Below, in pieces: positions 1 to 7,629 of a stretch of DNA of 8,360 nucleotides. The stretch's first letter is position 1. Each line of letters starts with the position of its first letter. The notes beneath the pieces were generated by a model that searched no databases, was not told where the DNA came from, and was given only the letters and a program-made list of their open reading frames with translations. The DNA is taken from the NCBI GenBank assembly GCA_964354135.1, contig CAYGZA010000301.1:1-8360 (forward strand), given 5' to 3'. Both the position numbers and the translations under genes were made by a program. The DNA comes from CAYGZA01 sp964354135. Lineage in GTDB: Bacteria; Planctomycetota; Planctomycetia; Pirellulales; Thermoguttaceae.

Positions 1-38
1 CCGAAAAACGCTCAATCGGTCAATAACAATCCCCTGTA

Positions 39-2405
39 ATGATGCTACAGACTCCCTTTTTCAAGGCAATGGGCAACTGGCTAAAGTTCGCTGGCTTTCC
101 CTTCGGTGACCGCATGACGGTGAAGCCTGACGGCAAAAGGGAACACGACTTCGGTCTCGGCACGGGCGGTGTAAAAAGCTTTGCTAATTCCCAGCGCCGG
201 CATGACCGTTGGAAGCAGAAGCGAGAGGAATCCTCGGGTTATGTCGACGCCGATCACAGGTTCCGCCGTCAAGGTGAGGGCAAAGCATATACCTACAAGA
301 TGTTCGTTGAAGTTGCACACGCCATCCTCCGCAATGGTGGTCGGTTTGGCCTTATCGTTCCCAACGGCCTTTACAGCGACCACGGCGCCAGTGCCCTCCG
401 AAAGCTCCTCTTAGACCAGTGCCATTGGGAATGGATATTCGGCTTCGAGAACCGGGAAGGCATCTTCGACATTCACCGCTCGTTCAAGTTCAACCCGGTC
501 ATCGTCTCCAAGGGCGGGCAAACGGCCTCGATCCGCACGGCTTTCATGCGGCGGCAGTTGGCCGATTGGGAACAGGCCGAACGCTTCGTAACCGAGTATC
601 CCCGCGAGCGGGTCTCGCAGTTCAGCCCAAAATCGCTGGCAATCCTCGAAATCCAATCGGCCCGCGACCTGGACATGCTGATCAAGATCTACTCGAACTC
701 GGTGCTGCTGGGCGACCAAGGGCCGGACGGCTGGGGCATCAAGTACGCCCAAGGCGACTTCAACATGACCAGCGACTCGAAGCTCTTTCCGCCGCGGCCG
801 AAGTGGGAAGAGTGGGGCTACCGGCCCGACGAGTACAGCCGCTGGATCAAGGGGCCGTGGAAACCGATCGAGCAGCTTTACGCTGAATTGGGCGTTGAGC
901 CACTACCCGATGGCGAATGCCGCTGCGCCCAACCCCCATACGGTCGCCTGTCGATTCCCCGTGCCGACATCCCAGCAGGCGTCATTCTGTCCCGTGAGGC
1001 CACGCACTATATCCATGAAGGTGAGATCCCGACAGTCACGTTCACCGACGGCAGCGGCAAACCCCTTAAGATGAAGATCGTTGACGAAAACGCAGAAACA
1101 GATGAAGACGAGATTCGAGGCCAAGCTGTCGCGTTGCCGTTGTATGAAGGTCGCATGATTGGCCAGTTTGATTTTAGTCAGAAAGGTTGGGTTTCTGGCA
1201 AGGGCCGCAGCGCTGTCTGGACAGAGATTTCGTGGGTACAGAAGGTAATCGAGCCGCAGTACTTAATGGGCGAAGGTGTGTACCAGCGTGACAAGTTGAA
1301 CGCCCATCTCGACTTGCTCGGAACGGAGGACAGGGACCTGATGGCAGCCGAGGCCTCTCGCTTGGCAGACTCGCGCGAATTTGCAGCGTGGTGGCTCCAT
1401 AGGCCGGAGGGTATGTCGATCATGGACGTAACATCCGCCACAAATGCGCGAACCATGATCGCGTCCGGCACGCGGATGGCGCCTAATGGCCACTCCGCGC
1501 CCAAGCTGCGATGCCAGTTCTCCCCTTTCGTTTTTTCGGGAATCGTCAATACGCTCGCGTGGGACAGCATAGTTCGGTTGCGTACCAGTGGCCTTCACTT
1601 GCTGTGGGCAATCCTTGAGGAAACGCCCCTCCCAAAGGCATCATGCGCGTTCCCATTCGTGAGCCACTGTAGCACGTCGCTAAACTCGGCGAACGTGCTG
1701 TTTGCCCCAGATTGGTTGTACGTATCTGCGCAGAAAGGCACATCCATCGCATGGCGGTCGCATTGGGCAGTCACGCACCACGAGCGATTGCGTGTGTTGT
1801 GTTCACTGGAAGCGATCGTGGCCGTACTGTTGGGACTCACTGTTGATGATCTCGCGACTGTTCTATCCGATACTGATTATCCTAAGGATGTGATCGGCAA
1901 CAAGGTATTTGCCTCGCAACTTAACGCGAAAGGTCTGTGGCGTATCGACAAGAACAGCCCCCCTGAGCACCGACACACGGTGCTCACACTGGTGGCCGCG
2001 AAAGATCTTCAGGCTAAGATCGATTCATGCGGCGGGGATGTGTGGAATGGCATCGAGGCATTCTTCCATCAGAACAAAGGCCACGGGTGGATGCTCCCGG
2101 AGACGGTTCGCTTGGCGGACTATGGCTTGGGACACGATAGCCGGGCCACGCAGCAACAGCCCGTGCGAGACTGTTTTGGCCAGCGGTTCTACGATTGGCA
2201 GGTGTCTCAGGATCCCGAAGAATCGTGGCGCGAGTGCCACCTCCACGCTCGCAACCTCCTTGGCCCAAATGGCTATCAGGTTTTGCTCGATGAGATACAA
2301 GGCAGATCAGTGTCCAAATCGGCTAGTCCTACCAAGGCGCCACCGAAGCGAGAGGAACAGCAGGTGTTCTCCGAGACCAAGAACCTTCCATTGTTTCCCG
2401 ACTGA
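39..2405 (+). CDS. DNA adenine methyltransferase (Eco57I/DrmMI-like), C-terminal part lacking the catalytic half
   Basis: This is the downstream part of a large class I SAM-dependent DNA methyltransferase of the kind found in type II R-M and DISARM-like loci, which would modify host DNA. Seen: GEGKAYTYKMFVEV (79-92), then GGRFGLIVPNGLYSD (100-114), GFENREGIFDIHRSFKF (135-151), FSPKSLAILEI (195-205), DGWGIKY (230-236) and LFPPRPKWEEWGY (249-261). These are followed by a target-recognition-like region with IGQFDFSQKGW (374-384), MDVTSATNARTMIAS (462-476) and ILEETPLP (525-532). Missing: the SAM-binding FxGxG motif and the NPPY/F/W motif, which should lie upstream of residue 79. The first 45 or so residues do not look like the family. 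The ATG has no Shine-Dalgarno sequence, and an in-frame TAA sits at 24-26. The 5' part is therefore either lost or in a separate upstream frame outside the window. The family is known to be about 1,100 residues or longer; 788 remain. The family call is fairly sure; activity is doubtful. Confidence 0.8.
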   Translation: MMLQTPFFKAMGNWLKFAGFPFGDRMTVKPDGKREHDFGLGTGGVKSFANSQRRHDRWKQKREESSGYVDADHRFRRQGEGKAYTYKMFVEVAHAILRNGGRFGLIVPNGLYSDHGASALRKLLLDQCHWEWIFGFENREGIFDIHRSFKFNPVIVSKGGQTASIRTAFMRRQLADWEQAERFVTEYPRERVSQFSPKSLAILEIQSARDLDMLIKIYSNSVLLGDQGPDGWGIKYAQGDFNMTSDSKLFPPRPKWEEWGYRPDEYSRWIKGPWKPIEQLYAELGVEPLPDGECRCAQPPYGRLSIPRADIPAGVILSREATHYIHEGEIPTVTFTDGSGKPLKMKIVDENAETDEDEIRGQAVALPLYEGRMIGQFDFSQKGWVSGKGRSAVWTEISWVQKVIEPQYLMGEGVYQRDKLNAHLDLLGTEDRDLMAAEASRLADSREFAAWWLHRPEGMSIMDVTSATNARTMIASGTRMAPNGHSAPKLRCQFSPFVFSGIVNTLAWDSIVRLRTSGLHLLWAILEETPLPKASCAFPFVSHCSTSLNSANVLFAPDWLYVSAQKGTSIAWRSHWAVTHHERLRVLCSLEAIVAVLLGLTVDDLATVLSDTDYPKDVIGNKVFASQLNAKGLWRIDKNSPPEHRHTVLTLVAAKDLQAKIDSCGGDVWNGIEAFFHQNKGHGWMLPETVRLADYGLGHDSRATQQQPVRDCFGQRFYDWQVSQDPEESWRECHLHARNLLGPNGYQVLLDEIQGRSVSKSASPTKAPPKREEQQVFSETKNLPLFPD
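1964..1986. repeat. Perfect 9-bp inverted repeat inside the methyltransferase gene
   Basis: TGAGCACCG and CGGTGCTCA flank an ACACA loop. It lies within coding sequence (…PPEHRHTVLTL…), far from either gene end and without a T-run, so it is not a conventional terminator. It may be chance, a binding site or an RNA hairpin. Confidence 0.6.
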
Positions 2406-2459
2406 CCCGACAACCACTGACGTTGGCAAGAGGGCCTGCACTACGAGATTCTGCTGGAC

Positions 2460-2464
2460 GGAGG
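2460..2464 (+). promoter_or_regulatory. Ribosome binding site for the small gene at 2472
   Basis: GGAGG sits 7 nt before a GTG codon and decides that start. The frame stays open upstream to a TGA at 2418-2420 but contains no ATG, GTG or TTG before 2472, so GTG is the only reasonable initiator. Confidence 0.65.
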
Positions 2465-2471
2465 AATTGCC

Positions 2472-2873
2472 GTGGTAACTGTGCATGAAAGGTTAGACCC
2501 AAGAGCATGCGAACGTGTGAAGGGGTCTGCTTGGGATGGGATTCGAAGCCAATTCCTCGAACTGAGCAAGATACTCCTTGATGTCGCGCCCTCTACGGTG
2601 TCCGAATTGACGACCATTTATGTCAAGTACCTGCCGATGCGAAACGCAGAGGCAAAGCCGTTTGCTGTTGTCTGGCTGAAGAATTCCAAACAGATGACGG
2701 TCGGCCTTGCACTACCAATCAGCGCACAGTCCCATGGTGTTGGCCCGCCGCCACTGGGGATGTCGTATGCAGGTTTGACAGGTTACGTGACAATCAGCGC
2801 CGGTGAATCGCTGCCCGATGAACTATCCGAACTTGCCCGGCTGGCGTTCATCCACAGTTCAGGCTGTGGCTAA
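2472..2873 (+). CDS. Small uncharacterised protein between methyltransferase and helicase
   Basis: I do not recognise this 133-residue protein with certainty. It has no signal peptide or membrane segment and looks soluble. An N-terminal helical stretch (residues 16-40, WDGIRSQFLELSKILLDV) is followed by a beta-rich section with FAVVWLKNSKQMTVGLALP (64-82), a glycine/proline-rich turn (88-97), YVTISAGESLPDE (105-117) and a short C-terminal helix. This helix-then-strands plan with a 'knSkq..vgLaLp' core recalls DUF5655-type domains often found beside DNA-modifying systems, but that is a weak inference. It begins with GTG behind GGAGG, 66 nt after the methyltransferase stop, and ends 33 nt before the helicase, so it is probably cotranscribed with both. 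A role as an accessory subunit of the methyltransferase or helicase is possible and unproven. Confidence 0.7.
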   Translation: MVTVHERLDPRACERVKGSAWDGIRSQFLELSKILLDVAPSTVSELTTIYVKYLPMRNAEAKPFAVVWLKNSKQMTVGLALPISAQSHGVGPPPLGMSYAGLTGYVTISAGESLPDELSELARLAFIHSSGCG

Positions 2874-2893
2874 GAGCCGTGGGGTTATACTAC

Positions 2894-2898
2894 GGAGG
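2894..2898 (+). promoter_or_regulatory. Ribosome binding site of the helicase gene
   Basis: GGAGG lies 8 nt before the ATG at 2907 and supports that start over internal ones. It lies in a 33-nt intergenic gap with no room for a separate terminator, consistent with one transcript. Confidence 0.65.
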
Positions 2899-2906
2899 TA
2901 GCAGAG

Positions 2907-5900
2907 ATGGCCATTAACCCGATCGTCTACACCGACAAGATCGTCCGCAGCTTCCTGAAATACCAGTTGACGACGTATCCGCTGGCCGACCCGCGGCTGT
3001 ACGACCAGATGCGGGAGCAGTTGCGGCTGGAGGGGGTGCGACGGACGCCGCTTCTGCGTGGGCCGTATATCAGTCTCTCCCAAGGCTTTCGGCAGGGCGC
3101 CTCGGTCGACCAGCTTGTCGCCGACGGGGTATTCCATCCCCACATGCGCCACATCATCCCCTTGGGCCTCACGCACCTCTACGGCCATCAGGAAAAGGCG
3201 ATCCGGGCCGTCCACGACGGCAAGACGACGCTGGTTTCCACCGGCACAGGCTCCGGCAAGACCGAGTGCTTCCTGGATCCGATCATTAGCAAATGCCTGG
3301 ACCTGAAGGATGCCGGGACGCCGGCCGGCATCTGCGCGGTGATCGTCTATCCGATGAACGCCCTGGCCGAAGACCAACTCGACCGATTGCGGGGGCTTCT
3401 GGCCGGCACCGGCATCGCGTTTGGTATGTATATCGGCAAGACGCCCGAGAATGAGCGCGATGTGACCGGCCATCGCGTGCCACCGGGCAAATCGAACGCC
3501 GACTATCAGGTTGTTCTGAAGAACTACCGCGATCAGGGCCGGCCCGACGCCGTCCATCCGCCCGAGGAAGTCTGCTCGCGGGAGAAAATGCGCATCGTCG
3601 GTAGCCAACCGCGAATCCTGCTGACCAACGTCAAGCAGCTCGAGTTGCTGCTGACACGCCAGAAGGACGTCAGCCTCTTTGCCGACGCCCGCCTGGACTT
3701 TCTGGTCTTCGACGAGGCGTACACTTTCAGCGGGATCAATGGCGCGGAGACGGCCTGTTTGATCCGCCGGCTGCGGAAGTTTTGCGGCCGCGACGCCAGT
3801 CAGACGACCTGCGTGGCCACGTCGGCGACGATTGTGGACCAAAGCGACCCCGACGCCGCTCGGAAGTTCGCCTGGCGTTTCTTCGGCGTGCCGGCCGAGA
3901 CCGTGGTGACCGTCAACGAAGAGTATCAGCGCGATGAGTGGAAACCACAGCGATACCTGCCGCCGGCGCCGGCCACTGATCCCAGCGCCCTGTTGGGCGA
4001 GAGCCTGGCGGCCGTTGATGCCGAGAATCCCGAACCGGCGGTGCGGGCCGTGTATCGCAAGCTGACAGGGCAGACGCTGCCGGAAGGCGACTGGAAAGAG
4101 GCGTTGTTTGAAGACCTGCGTGGCAACGAGGTAGCCGCCCAAATCCGCGTCTCGCTCTTGCGGCCTCGGGAACTGTACTTGCTGCTGGGCGAGCTTGAGA
4201 AAACCGTGGGGCGTGCGATCTCCGAAGAGGAATTGCTCTGCTACCTGACGCTTGGGGCCGCCTCGCTCAAGGAAGGACGCCCCCTGCTGCGTCCCGTGGT
4301 CCACGGCTTCATCCGGGGTATTAGCGGCGCGGTGGTGACCTTCCCAAAGAACAACGACCCGAAGCTTTGGCTCAGCAGCGAGGACGATCTGAAGCGGGGC
4401 AACGACGAAAAGTGGTGGCGCCCCCGCGTGTTCACTTGCACGACCTGCGGCCAGCACTACTACGTCAGCTTCCTGAAGGATTTTGGATTCACGAAGACCG
4501 AACCGGAAGGCGGCCAACTTGCTGAGGAGGCGAAGCACTACTGGGAGGCCCTCGATGCCAACAACGGCGGCAAGCGTGTTGTGCTGGTAGATCGGATCAT
4601 CAGCCAGGAGGACGAAAGCGAACTGGAGGAGGCGGCGCGAACGCACCCCCTCTACTTCTGCCGGTACTGTGGCTCGGCGCACCCGTATGAGTTCGGCCGC
4701 TGCTTCGGCTGTGGTTCCATGGGCGAGCCGGTCAAACTGTTCGTTGTGCGCGAAGGCGCCAAGAATCCAGGGCAGTTGAGCAGTTGTCTGTCGTGTGGCG
4801 CCAGGGGAAAGCGGATGGGGCGCCGCTTCCGGGAGCCCATTCGTGAGGTCCGTGCGGTCAACGTTTCCGATGTCCACGTCTTGGCCCAGGACATGGTGCA
4901 TCATGCCGAGCGGAAGCGGCTGTTGCTGTTCGCCGATAACCGCCAGGACGCCGCCTTCCAGGCCGGCTGGATGAAAGACCATGCGCGTCGTTTTCGACTG
5001 CGGACCCTGATGGCCGAGGCGATGAAGGCGAACCCCTGCACGATCGGCGATTTGACACTGAAGCTGAGCGAGGAATTGGACCAGAACGATGGCTTGTCCC
5101 GGGCGTTGATCCCCGAGGTGTGGCGCGCTGTGCCCAAAGAGGGAACCGGCGGCATGCACGAAGATGAGCGGTTGCACTTCCTGCGGATTCAGGTTTTGCG
5201 CGAAGTGACGATGGCCGCCAACCAACAGATCGGCCTAGAGCCGTGGGGGCGGCTCAAGGTCACCTACCGGGGGCTCGATTCGTCGTTGCGGTTCGTGCAA
5301 ACATGGTCCCGCAAGCTCGGCCTGCCGCCGGAGGATCTGACGGCTGGGATCGCGACGCTGCTGGACCACTTCCGGCGGCAACGTCTGTTATTCGACAGCA
5401 GACGGGCGATTTTCTCACGGTACTGGAACGAGGGCGACCGTGAGGTGCAACGTGGCTATTTGCCGGTGCTGCCGGGCCCGCGCGGTATGAAGCTCCGCGC
5501 CGCGGCCGACGACGACAAGAGCCGCGTTTTCCAGTGGCTTGGCAGCCGTAACACGCTAGTCCGCGAGATCACCAAGAAGTGGGGCGTGCCGGAGGAAGAG
5601 ATTGCCGTTTTTCTGGAGCAGCTTTGGCAGCACCTGACCGACCCCGCGGTCGGACTGCTCACGCCCGTGACCCTCAAGGGCAGCAAAGACCGTGCTCTGC
5701 CGAACTGTAGTGGAGTGTACCAGATCGACTCCAGCAAGCTGGTCCTCAGCGAGAACCACGGCTATTACCGCTGCAAGCGATGCCGGCGCAAGATCATGCG
5801 GCGTCCGCCCAACAACAAGTGCCTTGCCTGGCAATGCGACGGCGAGTTGGAGTTCGTCGGCGAAGACCCGGACAACTACAACCTGCAATTGATCGACGAA

Positions 5901-6791
5901 CGCTACTCGATGATCAGGCCCGAGGAGCACACGGCGATGGTCCCCCAGGCAGAGCGGGAGCGATACGAGAACTTCTTCAAAGGTTCCGGCGACGTGGTCA
6001 ATACCCTCGTCTGCACCCCCACGTTGGAATTGGGCGTGGATATCGGGACCCTCGATTCCGTGCTGCTGAGGAACGTGCCTCCATTGCCGGCAAACTACTG
6101 GCAGCGTGCCGGTCGGGCAGGCAGGCGACACCGCATGGCCGTGAATGTGACCTACTGCCGGCCCACCTCCCACGACCGCGCCTACTTCAATGAGCCGTTG
6201 AAGATGCTCGACGGACGAGTCGATCCGCCCGCCTTCAACCTGCGCAATGACGTGATGGTGGCCAAGCACGTCAACCGGATGACCGACGAACTGGACGCCG
6301 TGCTGACTCGGCTGCGAAAACGCCTCCAGTGGGCCTTCCGAGAGATCCAGCGACTGAACAAGGTTCGGCACAAGGAGGGCACACTCGACTACCACCGACG
6401 CCAGGAGGCCGAGGGTATCGATGACATCAACACCTGGGGGGTGCTCGCAGCCGAGGGCTTCTTGCCCGGTTACGGCCTGGACTCGGGCCAGATCATCGGC
6501 ATGGCCGAGGTGCCTTACTGGCAACTGGGGAGTATGGATTTCAGTCTGCCACGTCCCCCCAGCATGGCTCTTCGGGAGTACGTGCCCGGCAATCTGATCT
6601 ACGCCAATGGCCATCGTTTCGCCGCACGGTGGTTCCACCGGGAGGCAGACGCCGACAGGAGCGAGATGCCGGTCTTCGAGGTCAATGTGGACCGGATGTG
6701 GCAGGAAACCCGACCGAATCGGATTCTTCGCCGACATTGTTGCCGATTGCCTTACGCTGCCTGCCTGTGCCAACCAATCGGAGGCCTATAG
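2907..6791 (+). CDS. DUF1998-type DEAD/DEAH superfamily 2 helicase (MrfA/DrmA/DruE-like), N-terminal 1270 residues before a frameshift
   Basis: This is an ATP-dependent DNA helicase or translocase, the likely motor of the locus. RecA1: Q-like YGHQEKAI (92-99), Walker A GTGSGKT (113-119), Ia YPMNALAEDQ (148-157), motif II FDEAY (268-272, DEAY in place of DEAH) and motif III TSAT (305-308). A long insert follows with CxxC pairs at 511/514, 585/588, 599/602 and 627/630, enough for two zinc sites. RecA2: LLLFADNRQDAAFQA (672-686), typical of DUF1998-linked helicases, then another four-Cys cluster (956/959/972/977), motif V CTPTLELGVDIG (1036-1047) and motif VI YWQRAGRAGRR (1064-1074). All core motifs look intact. 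From about residue 1270 the frame turns into Arg/Cys-rich non-family sequence and stops at 6791, while the expected DUF1998 module continues in frame 1. The true product is thus probably a single protein of about 1560 residues. The gene starts 33 nt after the small gene. The family is sure; DISARM DrmA versus another DUF1998 helicase is not settled. Confidence 0.9.
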   Translation: MAINPIVYTDKIVRSFLKYQLTTYPLADPRLYDQMREQLRLEGVRRTPLLRGPYISLSQGFRQGASVDQLVADGVFHPHMRHIIPLGLTHLYGHQEKAIRAVHDGKTTLVSTGTGSGKTECFLDPIISKCLDLKDAGTPAGICAVIVYPMNALAEDQLDRLRGLLAGTGIAFGMYIGKTPENERDVTGHRVPPGKSNADYQVVLKNYRDQGRPDAVHPPEEVCSREKMRIVGSQPRILLTNVKQLELLLTRQKDVSLFADARLDFLVFDEAYTFSGINGAETACLIRRLRKFCGRDASQTTCVATSATIVDQSDPDAARKFAWRFFGVPAETVVTVNEEYQRDEWKPQRYLPPAPATDPSALLGESLAAVDAENPEPAVRAVYRKLTGQTLPEGDWKEALFEDLRGNEVAAQIRVSLLRPRELYLLLGELEKTVGRAISEEELLCYLTLGAASLKEGRPLLRPVVHGFIRGISGAVVTFPKNNDPKLWLSSEDDLKRGNDEKWWRPRVFTCTTCGQHYYVSFLKDFGFTKTEPEGGQLAEEAKHYWEALDANNGGKRVVLVDRIISQEDESELEEAARTHPLYFCRYCGSAHPYEFGRCFGCGSMGEPVKLFVVREGAKNPGQLSSCLSCGARGKRMGRRFREPIREVRAVNVSDVHVLAQDMVHHAERKRLLLFADNRQDAAFQAGWMKDHARRFRLRTLMAEAMKANPCTIGDLTLKLSEELDQNDGLSRALIPEVWRAVPKEGTGGMHEDERLHFLRIQVLREVTMAANQQIGLEPWGRLKVTYRGLDSSLRFVQTWSRKLGLPPEDLTAGIATLLDHFRRQRLLFDSRRAIFSRYWNEGDREVQRGYLPVLPGPRGMKLRAAADDDKSRVFQWLGSRNTLVREITKKWGVPEEEIAVFLEQLWQHLTDPAVGLLTPVTLKGSKDRALPNCSGVYQIDSSKLVLSENHGYYRCKRCRRKIMRRPPNNKCLAWQCDGELEFVGEDPDNYNLQLIDERYSMIRPEEHTAMVPQAERERYENFFKGSGDVVNTLVCTPTLELGVDIGTLDSVLLRNVPPLPANYWQRAGRAGRRHRMAVNVTYCRPTSHDRAYFNEPLKMLDGRVDPPAFNLRNDVMVAKHVNRMTDELDAVLTRLRKRLQWAFREIQRLNKVRHKEGTLDYHRRQEAEGIDDINTWGVLAAEGFLPGYGLDSGQIIGMAEVPYWQLGSMDFSLPRPPSMALREYVPGNLIYANGHRFAARWFHREADADRSEMPVFEVNVDRMWQETRPNRILRRHCCRLPYAACLCQPIGGL

Positions 6792-7602
6792 CGTCCTGGA
6801 GGCCATCCGCATGTCGGCCGCCCACGTGCTGGACATGCACTTGGAGGACCTCCAAATCCTGGTGATCGGCCACGTCGACCGGGACGACGTGGATGCTGTG
6901 CTGTGGGACCCGATGCCGGGCGGCTCCGGGTTGCTGATGCAGATTCGCGACAACTTCCCTCAGATCGTCGAGCATGCCCGGGAAATCGCCCTGGAATGCC
7001 CGTCGGCCTGTGGAAGTTCGTGCGTCGACTGCCTCCAGACGTTCCGCAACAGCTTCTATCACAAGTACCTCGACCGGCACGTCGCCGCAGAACTGCTTGG
7101 CCAGTGGGGGGGGACGCTCAAGGAGGAAAATGACATCCCGCCGACGCACCCGTCCACTCACGTTCACGATTCCAGTGCTCAGCCGGTCAACAATCCGGAA
7201 ACGAAGTTGAAGCACCTGCTGGAGGCGGCGGGCTTTATGTCCGGCAGTTTCCAGCAGCAAATTCGGTTCAAGACGCCGATCGTGCTCGATCACTTGATTG
7301 GAAGCACGACGCCCGATGTCTACTACCTGGGCGATGAAGACGACGATACGGACAAGGGAGTCTGCATCTATCTGGATGGCCTGAGTGGCAGCCTTCACGG
7401 CGACCCGCAGATTGCCGCCAGGGACCGGGAAATCCGCAGTTGGCTCCGAAACAACGGTTACCAGGTCATCGAGATTTCGGTCGTTGAACTCGACGACCGA
7501 GGAGCAATGGTGCGTCACTTCAAGAAGCTGGCGCGTTACTTGGAGGGGAAGGATCTGGCGAAACGGATTGAGGAGGATTCCTCGTGGTTTGGCACCGAAT
7601 AG
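6607..7602 (+). CDS. C-terminal part of the same helicase: DUF1998/MZB zinc module plus Vsr-like PD-(D/E)XK nuclease domain
   Basis: The frame opens at an ATG at 6607, but its first 35 or so residues are out-of-frame helicase sequence. Family-like coding starts near 6715 (RIGFFADIVADCL) and continues the broken helicase. The DUF1998 part has SEAYSVLEAIRMSAAHVLDM (58-77), DAVLWDPMPGGSG (96-108) and a zinc knuckle C131-x3-C135-x3-C139-x2-C142, followed by LQTFRNSFYHKYLDRH. After a linker (about 166-197) comes a nuclease-like domain: LKHLLEAAGF (201-210), TTPDVYY (234-240), GVCIYLDGLSGSLHG (251-265), then RDREIRSWLRNNGYQVIEI (272-290). The spacing fits Vsr/REase folds, in which PD supplies one catalytic Asp and the 'yhDG..H' strand the rest. 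The usual E-x-K is replaced (Y-L-D), so activity is uncertain. There is no independent ribosome binding site, which argues against a separate gene. The N-terminal ATG is thus probably not used. Confidence 0.75.
   Translation: MAIVSPHGGSTGRQTPTGARCRSSRSMWTGCGRKPDRIGFFADIVADCLTLPACANQSEAYSVLEAIRMSAAHVLDMHLEDLQILVIGHVDRDDVDAVLWDPMPGGSGLLMQIRDNFPQIVEHAREIALECPSACGSSCVDCLQTFRNSFYHKYLDRHVAAELLGQWGGTLKEENDIPPTHPSTHVHDSSAQPVNNPETKLKHLLEAAGFMSGSFQQQIRFKTPIVLDHLIGSTTPDVYYLGDEDDDTDKGVCIYLDGLSGSLHGDPQIAARDREIRSWLRNNGYQVIEISVVELDDRGAMVRHFKKLARYLEGKDLAKRIEEDSSWFGTE
6705..6722 (+). other. Frameshift site joining helicase core to DUF1998 module
   Basis: Upstream the protein reads VDRMWQETR in frame 3; downstream it reads RIGFFADIVADCL in frame 1. 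Leaving out one C at 6714 or 6715 gives a smooth join, ...ETR-RIGFFAD..., so a single-base insertion is the simplest explanation. I see no classical slippery heptamer. The alternatives are an assembly or sequencing error, a true inactivating mutation, or (least likely) programmed +1 frameshifting. Confidence 0.75.
7106..7113 (+). repeat. Eight-G homopolymer in the linker between DUF1998 and nuclease modules
   Basis: Eight consecutive G fall inside codons reading Q-W-G-G-T, just after the DUF1998 module (AAELLGQWG) and before the nuclease domain. It is the longest single-base run I noticed. Slippage by one base would leave the helicase part intact and remove the nuclease. Confidence 0.6.
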
Positions 7603-7618
7603 CAGCATTGCATGTTCT

Positions 7619-7622
7619 GGAG
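7619..7622 (+). promoter_or_regulatory. Ribosome binding site of the NERD-like stub
   Basis: GGAG lies 7 nt before the ATG at 7630, and 17 nt after the helicase-nuclease stop codon. It supports that ATG as a genuine gene start despite the short frame. Confidence 0.5.
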
Positions 7623-7629
7623 ACTAACG

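Noticed and set aside
2859..5225. Long minus-strand open frame of 788 codons opposite the helicase
   Set aside because: It is a mirror of a GC-rich plus-strand gene with clear helicase motifs. Its product is rich in Gln, Arg, His and Ala with no recognisable motif. That its length equals that of the methyltransferase frame is coincidence.
5556..6773. Minus-strand open frame of 405 codons opposite the helicase C-terminal region
   Set aside because: It overlaps motifs V and VI of the helicase on the other strand; its composition is that of a shadow frame and no family is recognisable.
6705..6791. Programmed +1 ribosomal frameshift
   Set aside because: No known slippery sequence, internal Shine-Dalgarno-like stimulator or in-frame stop sits at the shift point (the stop is about 70 nt later). 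A single-base insertion or sequence error is simpler.
6682..7608. Minus-strand open frame of 308 codons opposite the DUF1998/nuclease part
   Set aside because: The plus strand carries the zinc knuckle and nuclease-like motifs; the antisense product has no features of its own.
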